A stretch of 6,000 bases of DNA, taken from SCQX01 sp035720945. Lineage in GTDB: Bacteria; Pseudomonadota; Gammaproteobacteria; Burkholderiales; Burkholderiaceae_B. Location: NCBI GenBank assembly GCA_035720945.1, contig DASTNK010000022.1:1-6000 (forward strand), given 5' to 3'. The notes beneath the pieces are model-generated. The model did not search any database. It saw only the letters and a list, made by a program, of their open reading frames with translations, and was not told where the DNA came from. The number at the start of each line of letters is the position of its first letter. Within the stretch, counting starts at the first letter, position 1. Positions 1-6,000 of this stretch are shown piece by piece. The position numbers and the translations under genes are program-made.

Positions 1-1151
<1,151 letters not shown>

Positions 1152-1158
1152 GTCGGGT

Positions 1159-1163
1159 TCTCC
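1159..1163 (-). promoter_or_regulatory. Ribosome binding site of boxB
   Basis: Minus strand GGAGA with 7 nt to the ATG at 1151. It fixes the boxB start and lies inside the 29-bp boxC-boxB gap. Confidence 0.75.
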
Positions 1164-1180
1164 GTGATGAATGTGCAGGA

Positions 1181-2839
1181 TCAGACGCGGTTCCAGTCGA
1201 AACTGGGCTGCTCGCCTTTTCCGTAAAGCTTCAGCGCTCCTTTCTCGCCCACCGCGTTGGGGCGGTTGAATATCCAGTTCTGCCAAGCGGTCAACCGCCC
1301 GAACACGCGGGTCTCCATGGTTTCCTGTCCGCCGAAACGCAGGTTCGCCTCGAGCCCGGTCAACGCATCCGGCGACAAGGCGCGGCGTTCTTCAAGCGCC
1401 AGGCGGATTTCGTCGTCCCAATCCAGGCTGTCGGGCGACAGCGTCACCAGGCCGATCTCTTCGGCCTCCCGGGCGGACAGGAAGCGCCCCAGCGTGGCGC
1501 GCACCGCGTCGAGCGCTGGCGCCTCGTCGTAGAAACGGTGCGCCAGCCGGCTTTGTCCGTTCACCATGGGGTAGTCACCAAAATTCGATTCGCCCACCGC
1601 GATCCGGGCGGGTGCGTCGGCATCGGGGTCGTCCAGCATGTACGAGCGGTCGCAGGCCAACGCCAGCTCCAGCAAGGTACCAACGAAACAGGACTCCGGT
1701 TCAATCAGGGCGTACAGGGATCGCGACGTGACGTCCAGCCGCGCCAGGGTACGGCGCAGCATGCCCACGGTCTCGCGAACGAACCAGTGATGTCCGAAGC
1801 GCTTGAGCGTGGCATCGCACGCCAGCACGCGCGCGGCATCACCCTCGGTCTTGAACACCCAGGTGCCGATGTCTAGCTCATTGGTGCGCATGTGCAGGAT
1901 GGCGTCATCCAGTTCCCGCGCCATGCGCAGCGGCCACCATGACGCGCCCTGCGCGAGAATGCCGTCGATGTCGTCCGGCGTGTCCGCATCAGGGGCGCGC
2001 ACGGTCCAGGTCGCCAGGCGTTCCGCACGATCGATGCAGACGTCCACGCAATGGTAGGACAGACCGTCCACACCCGCCGAACGCTCCAATGGCGTCAACG
2101 CCACACCTTGTTCATTGGCCGGACGGTCACTGCGGTCGGCCAGTTCCAGCGCCCGGGCATTCACCCCTTCTGTGAATTGCGCGGGCTTGATGAGTTCATC
2201 AACTAGCCGCCAATCCTTGGCGCGCTGCCCTCGCACACCCTCGACCAGGGTGCAGAAAATATCGGCGCGATCATGGCGCACCTTGCGCTTGTCGGTGACG
2301 CGGGTCAGCCCGCCGGTGCCTGGCAGGACCCCCAGCAGCGGCACCTCCGGCAACGCCACGGCCGATGAACGGTCGTCAATAAGCAGGATTTCGTCGCAGG
2401 CCAGCGCCAATTCATAGCCGCCGCCGGCACAGGCGCCGTTGAGGGCGGCCACGAATTTCAACCCGCTGTGACGGCTGGAGTCTTCGATGCCGTTGCGGGT
2501 CTCGTTGGTGAACTTGCAGAAGTTGACCTTCCACGCATGCGACGACAGGCCCAGCATGAAAATATTGGCGCCTGAACAGAACACCCGATCCTTCAGGCTG
2601 GTGACGACCACGGTGCGTACCTCGGGGTGCTCGAACCGGATGCGCTGCAAGGCGTCGTAGAGTTCGATGTCCACGCCCAGGTCATAGGAGTTGAGCTTGA
2701 GCTTGTAACCCGGCCGGATGCCGCCGTCTTCATCGACGTTCATGGCCAGCGTGGCCACCACGCCGTCAAACGACAAGACCCAGTGCCGGTACAGGCCGGG
2801 ATGGGTGCGGAAATCAACCAGCGGCATGGGTTGGCTCAT
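1181..2839 (-). CDS. boxC: Benzoyl-CoA-dihydrodiol / 2,3-epoxybenzoyl-CoA lyase BoxC
   Basis: The 552-residue protein matches the BoxC family in length and sequence. BoxC is a crotonase-superfamily enzyme that hydrolytically opens the ring of the BoxB product, using two waters and releasing formate and 3,4-dehydroadipyl-CoA semialdehyde. The N-terminal crotonase module shows an oxyanion-hole segment VFCSGAN (residues 87-92), the GACAGGGYELALACDE segment (135-150) and LPEVPLLGVLPGTGGLTR (163-180). C108, E143 and E165 lie where active-site residues were described for the Burkholderia xenovorans LB400 enzyme (offset 3 from the numbering I recall). A second, diverged crotonase-like segment carries ELALACD again at residues 391-397. 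The start is the ATG at 2839, preceded by AGGAG 5 nt upstream. A longer frame to a TTG at 2881 is unlikely because it would begin within the promoter. It is the first gene of a boxC-boxB operon, probably under BoxR control. Confidence 0.97.
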   Translation of the reverse strand: MSQPMPLVDFRTHPGLYRHWVLSFDGVVATLAMNVDEDGGIRPGYKLKLNSYDLGVDIELYDALQRIRFEHPEVRTVVVTSLKDRVFCSGANIFMLGLSSHAWKVNFCKFTNETRNGIEDSSRHSGLKFVAALNGACAGGGYELALACDEILLIDDRSSAVALPEVPLLGVLPGTGGLTRVTDKRKVRHDRADIFCTLVEGVRGQRAKDWRLVDELIKPAQFTEGVNARALELADRSDRPANEQGVALTPLERSAGVDGLSYHCVDVCIDRAERLATWTVRAPDADTPDDIDGILAQGASWWPLRMARELDDAILHMRTNELDIGTWVFKTEGDAARVLACDATLKRFGHHWFVRETVGMLRRTLARLDVTSRSLYALIEPESCFVGTLLELALACDRSYMLDDPDADAPARIAVGESNFGDYPMVNGQSRLAHRFYDEAPALDAVRATLGRFLSAREAEEIGLVTLSPDSLDWDDEIRLALEERRALSPDALTGLEANLRFGGQETMETRVFGRLTAWQNWIFNRPNAVGEKGALKLYGKGEQPSFDWNRV

Positions 2840-2844
2840 GACAT

Positions 2845-2849
2845 CTCCT
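2845..2849 (-). promoter_or_regulatory. Ribosome binding site of boxC
   Basis: Minus strand AGGAG with 5 nt to the ATG at 2839. It decides the start in favour of the 552-residue protein over the 14-residue longer TTG-initiated frame. Confidence 0.8.
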
Positions 2850-2880
2850 GTTCTGAATGATGAAAAATAATTCATCGTCA

Positions 2881-2912
2881 ATATTTAAATGCATAATAAT
2901 GCACTTAAATAT
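2881..2912. promoter_or_regulatory. Candidate BoxR operator: 32-bp palindrome with TGCA-N6-TGCA core
   Basis: These 32 bp form an imperfect palindrome centred between 2896 and 2897, with 14 of 16 base pairs symmetric. The outer arms are perfect (ATATTTAA at 2881-2888 and TTAAATAT at 2905-2912). The inner part holds TGCA at 2890-2893 and 2900-2903, separated by 6 bp. From memory, TGCA repeats with 6-bp spacing are the reported target of BzdR, the anaerobic paralogue of BoxR in Azoarcus, and BoxR recognises similar sites. The element covers the boxC -10 region, which suits a repressor relieved by benzoyl-CoA. The symmetry is seen directly; binding by BoxR is inferred. Confidence 0.6.
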
Positions 2913-2921
2913 CATCGTCAA
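2893..2921 (-). promoter_or_regulatory. Sigma70-like promoter of boxCB
   Basis: On the minus strand TTGACG (2916-2921) is followed, after exactly 17 nt, by TATTAT (2893-2898). Each hexamer matches the consensus at five of six positions. Transcription would start near 2886, giving a leader of about 47 nt before boxC. The -10 hexamer lies inside the palindromic operator described separately, so a bound repressor would block the polymerase. The A+T richness of 2860-2950 contrasts sharply with the surrounding GC-rich DNA. Confidence 0.7.
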
Positions 2922-2928
2922 CAGGAAA

Positions 2929-2942
2929 TGTATTTTGATGCA
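2929..2942. promoter_or_regulatory. Possible second, degenerate BoxR site
   Basis: TGTA at 2929-2932 and TGCA at 2939-2942 are separated by 6 bp, the same spacing as the main operator. The two sites are 39 bp apart, a little under four helical turns. It lies upstream of the boxC -35 and could be an auxiliary operator. One mismatch and the AT-rich surroundings make chance occurrence possible. Confidence 0.3.
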
Positions 2943-2973
2943 TTTTTTTGTTGGCGCTTCTGATTCTTTAGGC

Positions 2974-3182
2974 GCTGTCCACCGGGGCTTGGGGCAGGGC
3001 CGGCACGGCGTGCTTGATCCGGATCCACCGCGTCCAGGCGGGCGTCGGGCTGAACTCGCACCGGCACCAGCCCTATGGCCTGGTGCCGGTGCTCAGACAC
3101 CGCCCGACGACTTCCCCCGCCCGGACGCGGGGGATCCGGCGCACGCCTTACGCCGGCCCTGCCCCAAGCCCCGGTGGACAGC
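2974..3182. repeat. Large nested GC-rich palindrome (about 209 bp) between boxR and boxC
   Basis: The two ends are a perfect 31-bp inverted repeat (2974-3004 and 3152-3182). Further nested arms follow in order: GGCGTGC (3007-3013 with 3141-3147); a 24-bp arm matching at 22 positions (3019-3042 with 3116-3139); CGTCGGGC (3043-3050 with 3102-3109); and a perfect 13-bp arm (3058-3070 with 3080-3092) around a 9-nt loop. The whole element could fold into one long hairpin or cruciform on either strand. It has no credible gene and no T-run next to it as in a standard intrinsic terminator. The shape fits a MITE-like or other palindromic intergenic element, or an inverted duplication. I see no clear target-site duplication at the ends. 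Confidence 0.85.
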
Positions 3183-3330
3183 TCGCGGTGATGACTTGCG
3201 GGGGAGGTGAATGGCGCCGGCTTTCATGGGCGGTGCCGGCTTTCGCGCGGCGGGGGTGTGTGGATTGCGGTCCCGTGATTGCGGTCCCGTTTTCGCGCGC
3301 GCAATCATGTCCTTGTTCGACCGGAAAGCC
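3183..3330. other. Gene-free spacer downstream of boxR
   Basis: This is the rest of the approximately 490-bp gene-free stretch between boxR and boxC. It is GC-rich and contains only short direct repeats: GCCGGCTTTC at 3216-3225 and 3235-3244, the 14-bp tandem duplication listed separately, and TTTCGCGCG at 3241-3249 and 3291-3299. I found no convincing RNA gene, terminator or small gene with a ribosome binding site. Frames open through it on the plus strand run antisense into boxR and look like GC-rich shadows. Confidence 0.6.
3263..3290. repeat. 14-bp perfect tandem duplication
   Basis: GATTGCGGTCCCGT occurs at 3263-3276 and immediately again at 3277-3290 without mismatch. It lies 40 bp past the boxR stop codon and is probably a replication-slippage product in non-coding DNA. 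Confidence 0.9.
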
Positions 3331-4260
3331 CTAAACCGAGAGTCCCGCCAGTTGTCGAACGTGATCCCTCAGCCCTTGGAAACATGCCTCCAGCCCGACA
3401 TGGCTGGTCAGGCAAATGTAATCGGCCTTGGAGTAGAACGGCTCGCGGCTCGCCAGAATGCGTTTGAGATCGGCCATGGCTTCGTTGTTGCCGGCCATGG
3501 GGCGGAAATCCCCCTGCGCCATGACACGCCCCATGTGGTCTTCCGGAGAAGCCTTGACCCACACGGTGTAGCAATGCGAGAGCATCAGGCTCATGGTGGC
3601 GGGCTCCGACACCAGCCCGCCAGGCGTGGCGAGCACCATGTCCGGGTAAAGCTGCAAGGACTCTTCCAGGGCCCGGCGCTCGTAGCGCCGGTAGGCGCTG
3701 GGGCCATACAGGCTATGGATCTCGAGAATGCCGCAGCCCGCGATGCGCTCGATCTCGGCGCTGAGCTCGACAAACGCATAACCCAGATCCTCCGCCAGCA
3801 TGCGGCCCAGTGTGGACTTGCCCGCGCCGCGCAGTCCGATGAGCGCGATCTGGCGCATGGCGCTTTTGTGCGCGGCCGCCGGCTGTCCGCCGAACAGATC
3901 GGACAAGGCTTCGCGCGCGCGTTGCAAGTCCTGCTCGGAGCGATGCTCCAGCAATTCGCGGATCAGCAGCCATTCGGGCGTGGACGTGGTGACATCACCC
4001 ACCAGTTCGGCCAGCGGGCAATGAAAAGCCTGGGCGATCTGCGACAGAACCAGGATGGAGACATTGCCCATGCCGCCCTCCAGATTCGCCAGATGACGCT
4101 CCGAGACATCCGCGCCGCGCGCCAGCGCCTTGCGGGTCATTCCGCGCATCGCCCGCAGGTGCCGCACCCGCTCACCCAGGGCGACGAGATAGGCATCCTT
4201 GCCTGGATCGACGTTGTCCGGCTCGCTGTGCGGCGGGAGTTCGAATGCTTTATTTTTCAT
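3331..4260 (-). CDS. boxR: BoxR-type transcriptional regulator: XRE helix-turn-helix fused to shikimate-kinase-like domain
   Basis: The 309-residue protein has the two-part build of BoxR/BzdR repressors, which sense benzoyl-CoA and control box and bzd genes. Residues about 28-88 form an XRE-family HTH (recognition region around MTRKALARGADVSERHLANL, 41-60). A linker rich in charged residues (about 92-135) leads to a shikimate-kinase-like domain (about 136-309). That domain keeps a P-loop, GLRGAGKST (142-150), R191 (shikimate-site Arg in kinases), a GG turn (214-215), RP in the lid (253-254) and R272. The two acids that bind Mg/shikimate in true kinases appear as E165 and S167, so kinase activity is unlikely and the pocket is probably an effector site. 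The start is the ATG at 4260 with a modest TAGGG 9 nt upstream. It is divergent from the ligase gene and probably autoregulated. The BoxR identity rests on domain layout plus neighbours. Confidence 0.94.
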   Translation of the reverse strand: MKNKAFELPPHSEPDNVDPGKDAYLVALGERVRHLRAMRGMTRKALARGADVSERHLANLEGGMGNVSILVLSQIAQAFHCPLAELVGDVTTSTPEWLLIRELLEHRSEQDLQRAREALSDLFGGQPAAAHKSAMRQIALIGLRGAGKSTLGRMLAEDLGYAFVELSAEIERIAGCGILEIHSLYGPSAYRRYERRALEESLQLYPDMVLATPGGLVSEPATMSLMLSHCYTVWVKASPEDHMGRVMAQGDFRPMAGNNEAMADLKRILASREPFYSKADYICLTSHVGLEACFQGLRDHVRQLAGLSV

Positions 4261-4289
4261 CCAGAATAACCCTAGCCGTCATGGATACA

Positions 4290-4303
4290 TGCATTATATT
4301 GCT
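4290..4303. promoter_or_regulatory. Candidate BoxR operator in the boxR/ligase divergent region
   Basis: TGCA (4290-4293), 6 bp, then TGCT (4300-4303) reproduces the boxC operator core with one change. Aligned over the core, the two sites share TGCAT-x-ATA-x-TGC. The site covers the boxR -10 hexamer and touches the -35 of the plus-strand promoter, so one bound repressor could control both directions. The wider symmetry seen at boxC is weak here (10 of 16 pairs), so this may be a lower-affinity site. Confidence 0.5.
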
Positions 4304-4320
4304 TGACAGCATTTTCAAAA
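4293..4320 (-). promoter_or_regulatory. Probable boxR promoter
   Basis: The minus strand has a consensus TATAAT at 4293-4298. The -35 is weak: TTTTGA at 16-nt spacing (4315-4320), or TTGAAA at only 14 nt (4313-4318). Transcription would start near 4286, leaving a short leader of about 26 nt. Its overlap with the candidate operator suggests negative autoregulation. Confidence 0.5.
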
Positions 4321-4331
4321 AGCCCTAATTT
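4303..4331 (+). promoter_or_regulatory. Probable promoter of the benzoate-CoA ligase gene
   Basis: Plus strand TTGACA (4303-4308, perfect consensus) is followed after 17 nt by TAATTT (4326-4331), a poor -10 in an AT-rich stretch. Transcription would start near 4338, giving a leader of about 86 nt. The -35 begins at the last base of the candidate BoxR operator, so repressor binding would interfere. Confidence 0.45.
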
Positions 4332-4423
4332 TTAACCAAGATCTGCAAAATTCTTCAGGAACGCCCTCGACCTGATAAACAGCCCGATCGGGGCCACCAG
4401 TATAAAGAACAACCGAGACAGCC

Positions 4424-5992
4424 ATGACCGCTTGCCCCAGCCGACTGAATTACGCGCAATATCTCGCCACGCTCAACGCCGGTCGCGCTGGCAAAGTCGC
4501 TTACGATGACGGGCACCGTCGCCTGACGTATGGCCAACTGGCCGAACGCAACGCCCGCTTCGCCGGCTTGTTGCGCGAATTGGGCCTGCGCCGTGAAGAG
4601 CGCGCGATGCTGCTGATGCATGACACGGTGGACTGGCCTGTCGCCTTCCTGGGCGCGCTGCACGTGGGTGTGGTGCCCGTCGCCGCCAACACTTTGCTGA
4701 CACCGGACGACTACGCGTACATGATCACCCACAGTCGCAGCCAGGCGGTGTTCGTGAGTGGCGCGCTGCTAGGCACACTGCATGACGCACTGTCACGCTG
4801 CGACCATGAAGTCCGACACATCATCGTCTCCGACCCCCAGCCACAACAACCGACCCTGCCCAACTTGGCGTACCACGTGCTGGAGGATGGTCTGGCAACG
4901 ACCCCAACGGTGCCCGCAGTCGACACCAGCGCCGACGAGATCGCATTCTGGCTGTACTCATCCGGCTCCACCGGTCAACCCAAAGGCGTGGTCCACACCC
5001 ATGGCAACCTTTGGCACACGGTCGAACTCTACGGCAAGCCGGTGCTGGGCATCCAGGAAGACGACATCGTGTTCTCCGCCGCGAAACTGTTCTTCGCTTA
5101 CGGTTTGGGTAACGCGCTGACATTCCCGCTATCGGTGGGTGCATCCGTCGTGCTGTTGCCCGGGCGCCCGACCCCTGAAGCCGTGTTCCAGCGCCTGACC
5201 GACTTCAAGCCCACCCTATTCTGCGGCGTGCCCACACTGTACGCCAGCATGCTGGCCTCGACCGCGCTGCCCGCGCGCGACCAAGTCGCCCTGCGAATCT
5301 GCGCCTCGGCGGGCGAAGCGTTGCCCAAGGATCTGGGTGAACGTTTCACCGCGCATTTCGGCTGCCACATACTGGACGGCATCGGTTCCACCGAGATGCT
5401 GCATATATTCCTGTCGAACCAGGACACGGACGTACATTACGGCACCACCGGCAAGCCCGTTCCGGGCTACGAACTGGAACTGCGCGACGAGCACGGAACG
5501 CCGGTTCCCGCAGGCGTCACCGGCGACCTGTACATCAAGGGTCCCAGCGCCGCCCTCATGTATTGGCACAACAACGCCAAGACCCGTGGCACCTTCCTCG
5601 GCGACTGGCTCAAAAGCGGCGACAAGTACGTGCGCGACGAGGCCGGCTACTACACCTATGCGGGGCGCAGCGACGACATGATTAAAGTCAGCGGCCAATA
5701 CGTCTCGCCCGTCGAGGTGGAAGGCGTGCTGGTCGAACACGAATCCGTGCTCGAAGCCGCCGTCGTGGGCTTGCCCAACGCCGACGGCCTGGTGAAGACC
5801 ACCGCCTTCGTGGTGCTGCGCCCCGGTCAGGAACCCAGCGACCAGATCCGCACGGAGATCCAGGCCTACGTCAAGACACACCTCGCGCCTTTCAAGTATC
5901 CTCGCCAGATCCGCTTCATCGACGAACTCCCGAAAACGGCCACCGGCAAGATACAACGTTTTCGCCTGCGACAAATGGAACACGCGACATGA
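4424..5992 (+). CDS. bclA: Benzoate-CoA ligase
   Basis: The 522-residue protein belongs to the ANL (acyl-CoA synthetase) superfamily and is of the benzoate-CoA ligase type. It turns benzoate, ATP and CoA into benzoyl-CoA, the first step of the pathway and the source of the BoxR effector. Visible motifs are the P-loop YSSGSTGQPKG (178-188), KLFFAYGLGN (221-230), which lines the aryl pocket in this family, the A5 motif GIGSTEMLHIF (319-329), SGD (398-400), the hinge region AGRSDDMIKVSGQYVSP (413-429) and the catalytic A10 lysine K509 in TATGKI. Length and all core motifs are intact. The start at 4424 has only a weak GAG 6 nt upstream, but no better start is near and the N-terminal sequence aligns sensibly with the family. 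Preference for benzoate over substituted benzoates such as 4-hydroxybenzoate rests on the family motifs and box context. Confidence 0.96.
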   Translation: MTACPSRLNYAQYLATLNAGRAGKVAYDDGHRRLTYGQLAERNARFAGLLRELGLRREERAMLLMHDTVDWPVAFLGALHVGVVPVAANTLLTPDDYAYMITHSRSQAVFVSGALLGTLHDALSRCDHEVRHIIVSDPQPQQPTLPNLAYHVLEDGLATTPTVPAVDTSADEIAFWLYSSGSTGQPKGVVHTHGNLWHTVELYGKPVLGIQEDDIVFSAAKLFFAYGLGNALTFPLSVGASVVLLPGRPTPEAVFQRLTDFKPTLFCGVPTLYASMLASTALPARDQVALRICASAGEALPKDLGERFTAHFGCHILDGIGSTEMLHIFLSNQDTDVHYGTTGKPVPGYELELRDEHGTPVPAGVTGDLYIKGPSAALMYWHNNAKTRGTFLGDWLKSGDKYVRDEAGYYTYAGRSDDMIKVSGQYVSPVEVEGVLVEHESVLEAAVVGLPNADGLVKTTAFVVLRPGQEPSDQIRTEIQAYVKTHLAPFKYPRQIRFIDELPKTATGKIQRFRLRQMEHAT

Positions 5993-6000
5993 CCGCATCA
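5989..6000 (+). CDS. Start of an unidentified gene downstream of bclA (four codons in window)
   Basis: An ATG at 5989 overlaps the bclA TGA as ATGA, the usual arrangement for translationally coupled genes, and reads MTAS to the window edge. Box clusters often continue here with an alpha/beta hydrolase, an aldehyde dehydrogenase or transporter genes, but four codons cannot distinguish these. The existence of the gene is inferred from the overlap alone. Confidence 0.5.

Larger units (their letters stand above)
2872..2921. repeat. 10-bp direct repeats flanking the boxC operator
   Basis: TCATCGTCAA occurs at 2872-2881 and again at 2912-2921, identical and 40 bp apart. The copies border the 32-bp palindrome on each side, overlapping it by one base at each end. 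The outer copy supplies the boxC -35 hexamer (TTGACG on the minus strand). The inner copy has no recognisable -10 at a proper distance, so it is probably not a second promoter. Confidence 0.7.

Noticed and set aside
2840..2881. N-terminal extension of boxC from a TTG at 2881
   Set aside because: It would start almost at the predicted transcription start, whereas the ATG at 2839 has a good AGGAG and gives the usual BoxC N-terminus.
2974..3182. Large palindrome as an ordinary intrinsic terminator of boxR
   Set aside because: It begins about 150 bp after the stop codon and no T-run follows either end, so the standard signal is missing.
2857..3334. Small open frames through the boxR-boxC spacer
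   Set aside because: They read through both arms of the palindrome, lack ribosome binding sites and have low-complexity P/A/R/G-rich translations.
3211..4269. 352-codon open frame on the plus strand across boxR
   Set aside because: It is antisense to boxR, whose domains and motifs are unambiguous. The translation is compositionally odd (rich in H, Q, A, R) with no recognisable motif, as expected of a shadow frame in GC-rich DNA.
4383..4392. CCCGATCGGG palindrome in the ligase leader
   Set aside because: Only 10 bp and it cannot form a loop as RNA; likely chance in GC-rich sequence.
4401..4406. TATAAA as the -10 of the ligase gene
   Set aside because: No -35 at a usable distance, and the leader would be only about 11 nt, overlapping the ribosome binding region.
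5216..5998. 260-codon open frame on the minus strand across bclA
   Set aside because: Antisense shadow of the ligase gene, which has all family motifs on the other strand.

Overview
The window carries part of a box gene cluster for aerobic benzoate breakdown through CoA thioesters (the benzoyl-CoA epoxidation route). The coding DNA is GC-rich, the encoded proteins look like betaproteobacterial Box proteins, and the regulator is the BoxR type. Together these suggest a betaproteobacterium, possibly Burkholderiales/Alcaligenaceae (Bordetella, Achromobacter or relatives). The genus is a guess from general familiarity, not from a search.

Layout. Positions 1-1151 (minus strand) hold most of boxB, the oxygenase component of benzoyl-CoA 2,3-epoxidase, whose 3' end is cut off by the window edge. 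Positions 1181-2839 (minus) hold boxC, the ring-opening lyase, 29 bp upstream of boxB in the same operon. Positions 2840-3330 hold no gene. This stretch contains a good sigma70-like promoter for boxC overlapped by a 32-bp palindrome, a large nested GC-rich palindrome of about 209 bp, and short direct repeats. Positions 3331-4260 (minus) hold boxR, a fusion of an XRE-type helix-turn-helix and a shikimate-kinase-like domain. Positions 4261-4423 are a divergent promoter region. Positions 4424-5992 (plus) hold a benzoate-CoA ligase gene. A further plus-strand gene starts at 5989 with an ATGA overlap and leaves the window after four codons.

How the genes work together. The ligase activates benzoate to benzoyl-CoA. 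BoxB, with the reductase BoxA (not in the window, probably downstream of boxB beyond position 1), makes the 2,3-epoxide. BoxC opens the ring hydrolytically, releasing formate and a C6 semialdehyde-CoA. BoxR is expected to repress the pathway until benzoyl-CoA is present. The same spaced motif, TGCA-N6-TGCA or a close variant, lies on the boxC promoter and in the boxR/ligase divergent region. This makes it the leading candidate for the BoxR operator and would link all three transcription units.

The pathway itself is known. The less ordinary items are the nested palindrome between boxR and boxC, the symmetric architecture of the boxC operator/promoter, and the loss of catalytic acids in the kinase-like half of BoxR.
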